Shown here: positions 21,994-33,345 of the stretch, piece after piece | Numbering within the stretch: position 1 is the first letter of the stretch | Layout of the letters: each line of letters begins with the position of its first letter | Assembly: GCA_028023455.1 (NCBI GenBank) | Contig: JAQFVV010000063.1 | Span: forward strand, 3,097,081-3,161,080 | Direction: 5' to 3' | Length of the DNA: 64,000 nucleotides | DNA from: Epiperipatus broadwayi | Lineage: Eukaryota; Onychophora; Udeonychophora; Euonychophora; Peripatidae | Position numbers and translations under genes: made by a program | Notes under the pieces: model-generated | Seen by the model: only the letters and a program-made list of their open reading frames with translations | The model's database searches: none | What the model was told of the DNA's origin: nothing

Positions 21994-22649
21994 TATTCAT
22001 TAAGTGGATAATATCTAGTCTAATGAATGACTAGTAAAAACTATTAGTAATGTAAATATGTTGTTTGGTATATAAAAAAATATAGAAAACAGACCATTTG
22101 ACTACAAAGGGCCTATATTCTGCAAAAAAAAGATCCCAAAAAGTTTATAATTTGAAACAAAAAAAAAAAAATCAAGCTAATAGCTACAACATGTTGAATA
22201 ATGAGCCAGTCAAAAGGTTGTGATGTTTATTTAGCTTTAGAAATAGCAGATTGAGATCAATCCAATAACTTTTACCTTTCAACCCAATTACTCTACTAGT
22301 ACACGGAACCACATAGGCAACAACAAAAATACGTGTAAATCAGATGAACCGAATTTAATTATTACTAATTAAGTACTAAAACAATGCTTAGCATAAATAA
22401 AGTCAATTTTTAAAAATTGACACACACGTCTACCTTTTTCTTTTTATAAATGTCTGAACATTTATATGTTTAAAATTACAAGTGCAAAGAAAGGAGATAA
22501 GATATTAAATGAATTACTAATTAAGTAAATAAAAGTATGAGAAATAATTCAAAAACTATTTTGAGAAAATGTAGTTTGAGGGGAAAAAGTTAAAAACTTA
22601 CACATAAATGAAACTCTGAAAGTGTAAATAACAACACACACACACACAC
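21994..22649. other. AT-rich intergenic
   Basis: Nothing recognised except a short (CA)n at 22633-22650. Confidence 0.4.
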
Positions 22650-22775
22650 ATCAATGTGTTAAACAGAGTGTAACTGAGCATGTTCTGAAATTTTGAACAT
22701 TAAAAACGGTCTCTTCATTTTAATAGTTCTGCCATCAATATTTTGTAGGATGCGTACTCTGATTAACACATTGAT
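22650..22775. repeat. Small inverted-repeat (MITE-like) hairpin
   Basis: ATCAATGTGTTAAACAGAGT (22650-22669) pairs with ACTCTGATTAACACATTGAT (19 of 20 positions) around a ~85-bp middle. No target duplication was established and no second copy seen. Confidence 0.4.
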
Positions 22776-23639
22776 GCATGTCTGTTTGTTATATATATAG
22801 ACATTAAAAAAAAAACTAAAATAGAATATGCAATAGCAATATTGGGCTGAAATATAAATAAAACAATAAAACAAAATTTAAGTTTCTCACTTTAGAGTAA
22901 CCCCCCCCCCCTAGAAATTTTTGTAGTGGAAAAAAAATATCCTCCAGGGTAATCAAATGCTGAGGGGTAAGAATTTATAGTTTTCCTCCCTCATTTTATC
23001 TTCCAGCTAAGAATAGGTAGCGCCCATTTACCAATCAGTAAAATTGGATGGCTAACTAATGTGCTTTGGCCTGGTTAACTAAAAAATAATTCTAAGCTTA
23101 GGTAATTACTCTGGATTATGAGTACAACAGATATACAAATTAACAGTTATGCTATGTGATTATGACATATGTACATACATATATTACCTGAAAATATAGA
23201 TGTACCCACATAACGCTATATAAATATAAACAATATAATTAGTTTAAAAATGCAAAGTGGTATAACGCTAATACATTCCCCTCCCCTCGTCTTTCATCAG
23301 TTATAAATGAAAAACTATGTTTGCATATCATGATATGCAAATTTTTAATAATAAATAAAAATTATGAAAAACGATCAGTTAATACAGGAAAACACATTTC
23401 ATTTTTAATTATTAAAAAAAAAAGAGTATATTTTTTCAAAATGTCAAAAACAAATATAATAAATTATAAATATTGTCTTGTAATTTAAATAAATTTATTT
23501 TCTGACATTTATCTAAAACTAAAAATCAATATACATGTCTTACATTTATATATATATATAACAAAACAAAATGAGCCAAATAAAAACTCTTCAAATGGCT
23601 TTATTGTTCAAAAGTTCATACGAAGTCTGAGTGTCAGAG
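22776..23639. other. AT-rich intergenic
   Basis: A poly-C run lies at about 22902-22912. Nothing else is recognised. Confidence 0.4.
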
Positions 23640-23705
23640 GTACCCCACATTCCAGAGATTGACACTTTACCATTGTGCTAAAATGCACAGGGCTTGAGCC
23701 TAATG
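23640..23705 (-). other. tRNA-like fragment
   Basis: The minus strand reads TTTTAGCACAATGGTAAAGT (A box) then CAATCTCTGGAATGTGGGG and ACTCAGACTTCGTATGAA, a weak B box. It resembles a degraded tRNA or SINE head. Confidence 0.3.
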
Positions 23706-23807
23706 TAAACAAGCGTAAACATGTCTTTTCTAAATCAGGACACAAGAAATAAATAAGATATAGATAAACTATGGTATCATTCCACATAAGTATGTAATAT
23801 TATTCTT

Positions 23808-24697
23808 GGTACTGTGGTATTAGAGCTGCGACATAAAGAATTATAATCGTTTAATCATTAAATTAATTAGGTTATTAAATCAAAAACATATTTTAAAATC
23901 TACATTAAAAAAAAACAATTTAACGAAAAAAAAATAGAAAAAGCATTAAAGTGAACAATAGTTAAAATGCGTGTTTAAATCAAATTGAGTGTGTGTTTGC
24001 ACGTACATATTCTGCATAATCTATTTTAATACATTGCACAGGCTTCCTTCTGCATTAATATATGTAATATATGCGGGATTCGAACTCAGACTTTCACACG
24101 ACCTATAACTCTCAGTGCCATCTTATATTGCTGACTCACCTGATCACACACATGTTGTAAAGATAATAATCATCAATATATGTATTCCGTGCTAAACCAG
24201 CACTCATTAAAGTATGAAGATTGGTTATCTTAATATAAAGCTGAGTACTAATTGTATATATGTGTGGAGATGGTAATCTGGACCATGAGTGCTGGTTTAG
24301 CATGAAATATTGGTGATTATTTATCTTTTCAACATGTGTGTGATTAGGTGAGTCAACAATATAAGATGGCACTGAGAATTGGAGGTCGTGTGGAAGTCTG
24401 AGTTCAAATCCCACATATATTACAAATATAAATGCAGGTGTAAGCCTGTACAATGTATTAAAATAGATTATGCAGAATATGCACGTGCAAACACACACTC
24501 AATTTGATTTAAACACGCATTTTAACTATTTTTCACATTAATGCCTTTTGTATTTTTTTTTTTTTGTTAAATTGTTTTTTTTTTTAAATGTAGATTTTTT
24601 AAATATGTTTTTGATTTAATAACCTAATTAATTTAATGATTAAACGATTATAATTTTTTATGTCGCAGCTCTAATACCACAATACTACCACAGTACC
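23808..24697. repeat. Long palindrome (~890 bp) with a decayed family B core
   Basis: The left arm starts GGTACTGTGGTATTAGAGCT and runs through the T/A-rich 'AATCGTTTAATCATTAAATT', 'GCGTGTTTAAATCAAATTGA', 'CATATTCTGCATAATCTATT' and the family B outer arm. The right arm is its complement, ending in a doubled CCACAATACTACCACAGTAC. Arms are ~430 bp and still very similar, with small indels. Inside (24070-24410) is a family B palindrome whose hammerhead has lost five core bases: the plus strand reads GGACCA-TGAGTGCTGG. The 120-codon minus-strand ORF at 24136-24498 is formed by the palindrome and is not a gene. Confidence 0.7.
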
Positions 24698-25019
24698 TTA
24701 TTCTTTACTATTAACGAAAATTGCATCAGATTTCAGTCAGGTTTTTACTTTTTCAATGTCAATACTTATTTAATTAATTCAGGCTATCTGTGAGTTTTAT
24801 CACTCCCAGTTAACTGAAGCTAAATATTTATTTACCAACCAATATTATGGATATCTTGATGACCAAGTGTTAGCTATTGCCCCCTCCCCAAAATCTATGC
24901 TAGTTAAAAAATGTTCGCTACTAGAAAAAAATTTCTAAGTTTTCTTGAATTTGAATTTCAGAATGGAGGTATGTAATGCAAATGTATTTTATAGCACTAA
25001 TATTTTTTTGGCTTAGAGA
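24698..25019. other. AT-rich intergenic
   Basis: Nothing recognised. Confidence 0.4.
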
Positions 25020-25200
25020 ATTGACTTAAAATCAGATATTCAGGAATCTAAAGATACATGTTTGACTCCTATGCTGTCATTGTCACTGATTTGGCCAGCA
25101 GCATCTGAAGAAGAATGGAGAATAATACCACTCGAAACATTGGGTAATCTACTAACCTATATTATCTACTATAAACTGTGGTGTCATTACTAAAAACTGT
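25020..25200 (+). repeat. Family C fragment (tRNA-like head and CTGAAGA motif)
   Basis: GGCTTAGAGAATTGACTTAA ... GGAATCTAAAGATACATGTT ... CCTATGCTGTCATTGTCACT ... then CTGAAGA (25105-25111), a GAATGG/CCACTC stem with one mismatch, and CGAAACAT. It matches the right arm of the 9647-10372 element. It is single-armed, so family C also exists as a non-palindromic copy. Confidence 0.5.
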
Positions 25201-25484
25201 TTGTATTTAGAAAAAGTTTAAAAATTTGATAAGCTAGTATTCCATTTGCTATCCTCAGCATTCACAAATTCACTTTTAAAAAAATATCTTTCTTAGGATA
25301 GTATTGACCATATACAAATTATTTACTAAAACAAAACTAATTTGGTTTGCATAATTTAGTGCTGTGGCAGAGTGGAATTGAAGTCCATGGACCCCAAATT
25401 CAGTTTTGTCTCTTCTGGTATTTGAATTTCTTGCAACCTTTCAAGCACTAAATCATTTAATTATTTATTTAACAATTAACCACC
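25201..25484. other. AT-rich intergenic
   Basis: Nothing recognised. Confidence 0.4.
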
Positions 25485-25705
25485 TATCATCATCATCATT
25501 TTCAACCATTATCAATCTACTGCAGGATGAAGGTCTCTCCAAGTTCAGTTCATCTTTTCCAATCACTATCCTCTTTTCTCCACATCACCCCAGCACACTT
25601 TCTTATTTCATCTATTCTCTCATGTGGTCTCTTTCTAGGTCTTTTAAAATCTCTTGGAATCTGGTTTAAGATTTCAACTGTCTATCTATTATCATCTCTT
25701 CTACA
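25485..25705 (-). mobile_element. RTE-type LINE 3' fragment
   Basis: The minus strand translates, with a few stops, as DDNR*TVEILNQIPRDFKR followed by PRKRPHERIDEIRK, CAGVMWRKEDSDWKR, a stop, TELGETFILQ and IDNG. This is the C-terminal order of RTE-clade ORF2 (DGRWT..., RPRRRW.D.IRK, AG..W...A.DR..W..LGEA..QQW). It ends in a (CATCAT)n-like tail on the plus strand at 25490-25502, the typical RTE 3' end. The same part recurs at 30.4 kb and 62.3 kb. The plus-strand ORFs here are shadows. Confidence 0.8.
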
Positions 25706-25734
25706 TATATACATGTATGCATATCTATAATTCT

Positions 25735-25989
25735 AAACTTAATAGAAAAAATTAAAAATTAAAATTTTATACAGTCCATTTTATTATACATCTTTAAAAT
25801 TATTTATTAAAATTATATATACATAAATATAGCTAAAGTTATTTACATAATATAATAAACAATAATAATTGTTAAAATTAAACATAACGTTATTTTAAAA
25901 AACTATAAAAAGAATTTCACAAACAACAAAAAAATATTGCATTAAACTTTATAAGTAATACAAAGTTGTATTTGTAACTGAAAGCCAAT
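25735..25989. other. AT-rich intergenic
   Basis: Nothing recognised. Confidence 0.4.
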
Positions 25990-26050
25990 AAACATCACAT
26001 GATCAGTGGCAATACGTATAGAGAGTTTTGCCTGTTTTAACCTGTAACTG
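25990..26050. repeat. Family A end-to-end deletion derivative
   Basis: AACATCACATGATCA, the outer end of family A, is joined within ~20 bp to ATAGAGAGTTTTGCCTGTTT, the complementary arm. Only the two termini remain. Confidence 0.5.
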
Positions 26051-26164
26051 AAACAATACATTAAAAAAAAGTTTTAATATTATATCGTGCTTATATAATT
26101 AAATTAATTATATATATAATTTAAAATAGATAACAAATGTACATATTTGTAAACCCTAAAAAAT

Positions 26165-26240
26165 GATGTGAAGATTGTGACTTGGACTAACTGATAAGTG
26201 CTAATTAATGTGCATCTTGGGAGTCATTTCTCTTTTTATA
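26165..26240 (+). repeat. Solitary hammerhead-module fragment
   Basis: GTGACTTGGACTAA-CTGATAA-GTGCT then a deletion, then GTGCATC-TTGGGAGTCATTTC. Inner stem I (CUAA/UUGG) and outer stem I (UGACU/AGUCA) are kept, with a pair combination different from that of the 10.9-kb copy. G8 is lost and the stem II-GAAA region is deleted. Confidence 0.5.
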
Positions 26241-26544
26241 TATACCCTTTTTTCATTTGTTTTAAGAATGTGTGAAAAAATGAAACATTTAAATATATCT
26301 TCAAAAAATATATTTTGAAAATGAAAAATAAAGTTGAATTATTCCATATCTATATTTAAAACCAACAACAACAGTAACAATGACAATAACCCCCCCCCCC
26401 AGATATCTAGACAGGAGATAATCTCTAGTTATATAAATGATTAATAATTATTATTAATATATGTATTTGAAGTGTTTGGTGTCACAGAAGGGGGTGGTTT
26501 AATATAATTTGATATTGGTAAATGCCAAATAAATCATTAAAATA

Positions 26545-26640
26545 TGAATAGGAGATATTGACTTGGAACAACTAATAAATGCTGATTCAGAATGAAATGT
26601 TTATCTTGGAATCACTAATCTTTTATAAATATCATGAAAG
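26545..26640 (+). repeat. Solitary hammerhead-module fragment, decayed
   Basis: GATATTGACTTGGAACAA-CTAATAA-ATGCTGATTCAGAAT-GAAATGTTTATC-TTGGAATCAC. The layout matches the family B module, with the core G5 and G8 substituted. Confidence 0.5.
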
Positions 26641-26867
26641 TTTTAAATATATACTAAAAACACACACATAAGCTTTTTAAAAACAAATAGACAAAACATT
26701 AATTTTGTAGAAGTATATATGTGAATGAATATATAAAAAAACACAAATCTACATGTTACAATGTATATTTCTAACTCATTAAAATAGTTTGTATTACTGA
26801 ATATTTAATATTAAATAATAGAGATTAAAAAAAAAATTATTATTATTATTTTTTAATTAAATTAAAT

Positions 26868-27102
26868 GTACACTAAAAAGAAAAAGAAAATGTTTGTTCA
26901 ATCAAAATTGGGGTTTTCAGATTTAACTTGAAATAAAAACACCAGGAGTCCAGAAATTAATTAAGTCAGTATCTTGTTATAAAAAATGGAGATTGACTTA
27001 ATTAATTTCTGAACCCCCACCTTATGCTTTTATTTCAAATTAAATCTAAAAACCCCAATTGTCGTTGAAGAAACATTTTTTTTTTTTTTTAGTGCACAGT
27101 CA
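26868..27102. mobile_element. MITE-like inverted-repeat element
   Basis: The left arm (GTACACTAAAAAG ... CAAAATTGGGGTTTTCAGAT ... CCAGAAATTAATTAAGTCA) is complemented by the right arm ending in T-rich AGTGCAC. Arms are ~100 bp around a ~25-bp loop, with no coding capacity. A one-arm copy lies at 3205-3275. Confidence 0.55.
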
Positions 27103-27299
27103 ATAAAAGCATTTAATATATATAAAAAAAATTATCTCTACTATTTTTAAGTGTTTAGTCTTCATAATTTTATAAGCATCTTTTTATTAAGAAATTAATC
27201 TATTTATTAATTCAAATTTCAAAATTATCTATAAAATATTCTAAAATCTTCCCCAAAAAATTATTTATTAATGTTGTTTTGACTTGATATTTGTGACTT

Positions 27300-27845
27300 T
27301 TATTCAATATGTATTGATTTATTTCTCATTCTATGCATTTCTCCCAATGCTTCCTTATTGCAGAGCTTTTTCTAGTTAACTTTGAGCATTCAATTATTCT
27401 ATTCGAAGGCCATTCAAGGATCTAACATAACTCAATGCAATATATGCTTGTCTTTTTTCAAAACACTTTAGTACCAAGTACATAATTGCATTGTCTACAT
27501 TACAATCTTGCATTTTACCTATGTTAAATGTGCATGAAAGTATTAATGGAAGCATTCTTCTTTCATATCTGAATTTAGCAAGGAATTGTATTGCTTTTGG
27601 TAGTATCATATGCATTCCATCTTTTCCAAAGTCAATACTCACTGATGATATATCTAACTCATACATCCAATATTCATTTTTCAATTCTTTTGAAACAACA
27701 ATATTGTATCATAGCATACAAAGATTTGCAATTCTTTTGGTAATCTTCCAACTTGTTGATATCTGCTGGAATGCCATCAATCAAGTTTACATTGTTGAGA
27801 TTTCATGTCACATCTGCCATCTGATCCTGGGTTCTGGTGATATAT
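27300..27845 (-). pseudogene. PIF1-like / Helitron-type helicase C-terminal relic
   Basis: Minus-strand pieces in order: GIPADINK, then (frame change) GRLPKELQIFV, then VSIDFGKDGMHMILPK, IQFLAKFRYERRMLPLILS, FNIGKMQDCNVDNAIMYL, CFEKRQAYIALSYVRSLNGL, then RIE-stop-LN, SKLTRKSSA and NKEALGEMHRMRNKS. This is the C-terminal part of animal PIF1-like helicases (IP.DINKTGGLPKEL.IFVGAKVML; ERR..P..L......HK.QG.T.D.A; AYVALSRVRSL.GL). The helicase residues H-K-Q-G are read here as GKMQD and SRV as SYV, so it is dead. The N-terminal Walker motifs and any Rep/HUH domain are absent. Such genes are carried by Helitrons but also occur independently, so Helitron membership is not proven. Confidence 0.8.
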
Positions 27846-28073
27846 ATTCTAACATTGTTATTTTTAAAGTGTTATAAAACTACTTTATGATCATCAACTT
27901 TAGTGATTGTTGAATATATATATATATATATTTGAAAACCAGGCACTCTTCACAAACTTGGGAGCTTTAATTGTAAGTATAGGGATTTGAACTCAGATTT
28001 TCAAGCACCCTTCAACTATCCACACTATCTTATACAACTGATACACATGACCATACCCATGTAGAAAAGATAA

Positions 28074-28132
28074 ATAATCACCAATATATGTATTTCATGC
28101 TAAACCAGCACTCATCAGTTGGTCCAGATTAT
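28074..28132 (-). ncRNA. Type I hammerhead ribozyme, apparently intact (B2 left arm)
   Basis: On the minus strand the core CTGATGA is the complement of 28112-28118. Stem II GTGCTG/TAGCAT with loop GTT is 28097-28111. GAAA is 28093-28096. Stem III is AU/AU with loop ACAU (28093-28086). The cleavage base is A at 28085. Inner stem I is CCAA (28119-28122) with UUGG (28081-28084). Outer stem I is AUAAUC (28127-28132) with GAUUAU (28074-28079). The internal loop is UGGA opposite U. Every conserved core base is present. It is the most complete hammerhead in the window together with 10874-10934. Confidence 0.75.
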
Positions 28133-28317
28133 CATCTCCCACACATATATATAATCAGTGCTCAGTTTTATATTAAGATAGCAAAGCATGGGATTTGAGT
28201 TTTCATCATCAGATTTTCAATGATATGGATGGCTGAAAAGGTGGAGGTTGGAGTGGATTGAAGCCTGTCCATTAAGGTATGAAGATTTGCTATTTTAATA
28301 TAAAACTGAGCATTTAT

Positions 28318-28355
<38 letters not shown>

Positions 28356-28373
28356 GGTGTGTGTGGGAGATGA

Positions 28374-28435
28374 TAATCTGGACCAACTGATGAGTACTGG
28401 TTTAGCATGAAATACATTTATTGGTGATTATTTAT
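28374..28435 (+). ncRNA. Hammerhead module, slightly degraded (B2 right arm)
   Basis: Core CTGATGA at 28387-28393, GAAA at 28409-28412, inner stem I CCAA/UUGG and outer AUAAUC/GAUUAU are all kept. Stem II (GTACTG/TAGCAT) has one A-C mismatch and stem III is reduced to one sure pair (AUACAUUU). It may be weak or inactive. Confidence 0.55.
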
Positions 28436-28555
28436 CTTTTCTACATGTGTATGGTCATGTGTATCAGTTATATGAGATAGTGTGGATAGTTGAAGGGTGT
28501 TTGAAAATCTGAGTTCAAATCCCTATACTTTGAATGAATATATATATATATATAT

Positions 28556-30337
28556 AAAGTATTATCAATGGCAAAATCACCAGTTGTTTTTTGAAGGACT
28601 TTCTACATTAATACAGCAAAATGCTATCTACAAAATGAAATATGTACATACTTTCCTTGTACACATATTGCTTAAAATATAGTAATTTTTAAAATGTCTT
28701 TTATATTTGACATCAAAATATATAAAATTTCATTCACCCACTGCTCTTTATTTCTGAAAGTAATAATACTAACTTAAATATGTTATTATCAAATTGTATG
28801 ACCCTGCTTTCTAAGATGTTTCTCGACATTAAATCAATTCTATTTTTTATAATAAATGTTTATTTTAAAATTTAATTCTAGTTTTAATCAAATTGTTAAA
28901 TTGAAACAAACTATAAAATAAAATATATATATCCTTTGTGCATGTATTGCTTAAAATATTGTAATTTTTTGAATTTCATTTAGATTTGATAACAAAATAC
29001 GTGAAATTTTTATGCTGTTCTCTCTCGATTCTTATTTAAAACAAATGAAAGCATTAATAATAATTTTTAACTGAAATACATGAAATTATTAAATATTTTT
29101 AATATTTTCTCACCCTTTGTTCCATATCTATGAAACTAGATGACCTACTGAATACATGGGTGTCTTATATGGATTAGGCTGGTATTACTTAGTTATATAC
29201 AAGATTTTAAACAATTCTATTGAATTTAAATATTATAAACATCAATTTTAAAATTTTATTCTAACTTCAAAAAGATCAAAACTAAATAAATAAATAAAAA
29301 AACTGATTTTTCAACTGCAATAAAAGCATTTAAAACAATGATGGGATTTAAAAATATTTGATAATTTTCAATAATTTTTCCATACTAAATATGAAGCTTT
29401 TGAGTTACTTTTTTTTAAAAAATGGCAAGAGAAAATACAAAATTAATCCATGATGTTCAGCCTTAATTACTATATGTATGCAAATTATAATAATCAAAAA
29501 ATAAAACACTAAAATGCTATCAATATACATAACTGCATATCTACAAATCAGACTTTAAATAATTTTACATATCTGTAAAAGATAAGTTGATTTATTAATA
29601 AAGACAGTTATAAAAAAAATTAAGATTAAAAAATTAATGAAAATATGAATAATACTAATTACATCAGAGTTTTTTTATAATTGAGAGAAATACATGATTG
29701 AAAGACTGATAAGTTTTAGATTCAAGCCTTATTGATGAGGTCAACACAATCACACTCACGTGAGTCTAAGTCAGTTGAAACTTTAAAAAAATGTTCAGAA
29801 TACAAGAGATTTTCAAATTTTTCTTTCAGGATAATACTCCATAGCCAATTCAGACAATCATCTTGGTATTTGTCAGTAAATGGGTATCTAGTATTATTTG
29901 TAGAAGATAGATATCTCAACTGAATCAAGATGGATCAGCTGAATGACAACATACTAAGTCTAAAATAAATAATAAGAATGTAACATGATACCATTTTCAT
30001 AACATTACAATAAAGGCTGGTAAAAATATTACAGATTTAAAATAAATTATAAAAAAAAATTAAATGTGTTATTGCTCAGAAGTTTTCAAAAAAAAAGGTC
30101 AAGGTTCAGAAATGACAGAGTTGAAATATAATTAATCCAATCTGCTACTATAATATTGCTTGAAATCTGATTGGACAAGCAAACAAGCATAGAAATGTAG
30201 GTGACTGATATTTGTAGTTTACTTGATGAATGAAAGTTGTTTACAAAACTTTCACACTGGTATATATGCTTGTGACAGAGTAGAATCAAAATGAAAACAC
30301 ACCAATAAATACTAAAATTACGAACATTATATAATAT
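28556..30337. other. AT-rich intergenic, nothing recognised
   Basis: About 1.8 kb without a supported gene. The overlapping ORFs at 29722-29928 on both strands show no motif. Confidence 0.4.
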
Positions 30338-33300
30338 ATATCATCATAATTTTTAGCCATTATCAGTCCACTGCAGGATGAAAGTCTTTTCAAGTTCATT
30401 CCATCTTCTCTGATTTCTAGTCTCTCTTCTCCACATCATCACTACAGACTTTCTTATTACATCCATCTATATCTTGGAATCTAGTTTATGATGTCAACTG
30501 TCCATCTATTATCATATCTTCTAGCAATATGTCCACTTCAACCCCCCTTTAGTCTCTTAATTCTTACTTTACTTTCAAAGATAAAGTTTATTTACACTCT
30601 AATAAAATACAGAAGGTTAGTCCATATTCTAGGTCTCATTGGACTAATCACTTATGACAGGTCAGAAATTACAAACAATAAATGGGTAAGGATTATAAAT
30701 ACAATCAAAGGGATGATGAAGGTTTACACTAGATACAATTTGACTATTGAACTAGCCAAGATTCTGATTACATTATACTAAGTCTGATAACACAATGCTG
30801 GGTCATCGGTAAATCGTTTGAGTAAATATGAAGTAATTATTTCAATCATGTCAGTAACACCTGTTTGTTCTCTCATTCATGTATTTTGTTTTTGATCTCT
30901 TCTTGTTATTCCTAATATGCATTTGCATCTTTGAATACTCAGTCAGAAGTGTCTGTGTAGCTCTTCTGTTAACTGTCCTAGTCTTGGATAAATAAGTAAA
31001 AACTGGTAAAACACATTTATTAAAAATGTTTTCAAACACATAGGCATAATTCCCTTTAATATTGAATTATTTCTTTCAAAAGCACTCTGACTAAGTTTAA
31101 TTCTATTATTAATTTTATTTATTATGTTTTTATAAGTAGTAATAATCTGACCAAGATATATGTAGTTGTTAACTTCTTTTAACTCATCATTATCAATCTT
31201 TATTTTCTTTTTTGAGAAAATTCATTGAACATTACTTTAGTCTTTTTTAACATTAACCTTTACTCCTAAATTTCATATTTTCATCTGATAACTCTTGCAA
31301 CATTTATTGAAGCTCTAAAGCACTATTTGCAAAAACAACTACATCATCTGCAAAATTTAGATGACTTAAATAATCTCCATTTACTTTTATTATTCTTAGC
31401 TTTCCATTTTAATACACAAAATAATTCTTGCAAAACTGCTGTAAAAAAGTTTTGGAGATATGGAGTCACCCTGTCATATATCATTCTCAATGTTAAACTT
31501 CTTAGTATTATTATTTTATTTAATTGTTGCTGTTGCATTTTTATGAATATTTTTCCAGATGTGACAATATATTGGGTCTATACCTTGTTGATTTAATGCC
31601 TTACTCATTGAAGGGATGCTTATAGAATCAAATACCTTTTCATAATTTATAAATCCAAAACATAATGGCAACTCATATTTATTAGTCCTTTTTACAACTT
31701 CTCTCAATATTCATATATAATCCACTGTAATAAAATCACATATAAATTTAGCTTGTTCTTTTTGTTGGTTAAAATTCAAAATTTCCTGTAGACAACTTTT
31801 TATTATTTTGGTAAAAAATTTGTACATAAAAACTGACAGGTCTTTAATTTCTAATATCTTCTTTATCACCTCTTTTAAATATTAATATTAATATTGCATT
31901 GTTCCAATCAACTGATATATTTTAATAATTTAGACATTTGGTATACAACATTGCCAAATTTTTTTCTATTTCTTCACCTGCTTCTTTTAAGATATCGATT
32001 ATAATTCTACCATTACCTGGAGATTTTTCCTTCTTCCTAAATTTAATTGCATGTCTCATTTCTTCATTTCAAATCCTGGGTAATTCAGAAGATATAATAA
32101 TTGTAGGAGGTACTTTCTTTGCTTTTTATTTCTATATAATTCTAGACACAACTCTCCTACACATTTTATGATGTTATCTCTCTTTTTAGTAAAAGTTCCA
32201 TCATTTTTCCTTATTGCAGAAATGGATCTCCTACCAATACCAAGATGTTGTTTTACACTCTTGAGACTTTTATTCTTTTCTATAGCTTTCTTTGCTAATT
32301 CATAATTATACTTATATTATTATATTATTTCTTATATCATTATCAATTCTTTTTTGCATCATTTTACAAAATTCTAGATATTTTTCTTAATGCATCATTT
32401 TATATATATATTCCTTTTTTTCTTTATAAATTCTGTAGTCTCAATAGAAATTTTATTGGTGAATTGCTGCTTTTTTGTCCCATTTATCTTAATTGTAGTT
32501 TTGAAAAATGTATTAGTTATCTTCTTATTTATTTATTTTAAATCTGATTCATGTTCAAAATCTGTTAATATTTAAAAATGATTTGTGAATTCTAATTTAA
32601 ATTCATTGGAATATTCCTGAAAATTAGAAATATCAATTGTGAATGTTGTTTTTCATAATAATATTTGTCTCTCTAGTTTGGCATTAACATGTATATTACA
32701 TCTCACTAATGGAAGATCACTTCCTGTGTAAAGATTATTAAGAACATTACAATCTTGAAATACATATTTCCTGTTTGTCAAAATGTAATTCAATTCTGCC
32801 ATTACCTTCATTTGGATGCTTTCATCTCCATTTCTATTTAGCATTTTTCTCAAAAAAAAAAAATATATATATAAAGTTTGTCTTTTTCTGCATCCTCCAT
32901 AAATCTATATCATCTTTGATTTCTATCACCATAACCAAATTTACCCCCCCCCCCCATCTTTCAATTGTTTACCAATTCTAGCATTAAAAACTTTCAACTG
33001 TAATTTTCAAATATTGTTTAATCCGATCTTGTTGAGACTTTTGGTATCAGTTAATAAGTTGAATAACTAATCTTGCCCCTCTGTTCAATACACCATCAAT
33101 CTCCACAATATTGTTCTTCCATTTTTTATTTATAATGAATCCATATGTATTTCCAATGGGTGTGCCTTTGTAGTACAATGCATGTTCACTTTGTAAATCC
33201 ACCCTCTTCACCTTTTTTTTTGACTTCACAAAATTCAATAATTTTCCATTTATTATTAGTTTTTTCCCCAATTTTTGCAATCTTCCTTCACTTGAAAGTG

Positions 33301-33345
33301 ATCTGCAGTTGTAAGTACCTAGAGAAACGGTTGTCATCAAATGAA
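30338..33345 (-). mobile_element. RTE-type LINE, nearly full length, inactivated
   Basis: Minus-strand order: apurinic-type endonuclease at ~33340-32650 (start TVSLGTYNCRSLSSEGRLQK; later ELNYILTNRKYVFQD and TGSDLPLVR, the SDH block with H lost), then RT with ELPLCFGFINYEKVFDSI (~31660), GIDPIYCHIWKNIHKNATAT, LFKSSKFCR next to FADD (31343-31354), then the C-terminus: FNKCVLPVFTY (~31010), GHIARRYDNRWTVDIIN (~30500) and the conserved 3' end with a (TCATCA)-like tail at ~30340. Length (~3.0 kb) and order fit RTE. Many stops and frame changes make it dead, and part of the endonuclease is deleted. All plus-strand ORFs here are shadows. Confidence 0.85.

Larger units (their letters stand above)
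27931..28534. mobile_element. Family B palindromic retroelement with hammerheads, copy 2
   Basis: It has the same arms, the same ~100-bp central loop (GGGATTTGAGTTTTCATCAT ... GAAGCCTGTCCATTAA) and the same unpaired left extension (AAAACCAGGCACTCTTCACA) as 10432-11026. It sits between TGAATATATATATATATATA tracts (27911-27930 and 28535-28554), which look like a target duplication but are low-complexity. A (TA)n(TG)n tract has expanded in the right arm at about 28316-28375. Hammerhead modules lie in both arms, one per strand. Confidence 0.75.

Noticed and set aside
24136-24498. 120-codon minus-strand ORF
   Set aside because: It lies across the centre of a long palindrome and its sequence is a by-product of the repeat; relatives of the repeat do not keep the frame.
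27491-27877. 128-codon plus-strand ORF
   Set aside because: Antisense of the PIF1-type helicase relic, whose minus-strand reading matches a known family.
29722-29928. Overlapping ORFs on both strands as a gene
   Set aside because: Mutual shadows of ~65 codons with no recognisable motif on either strand.
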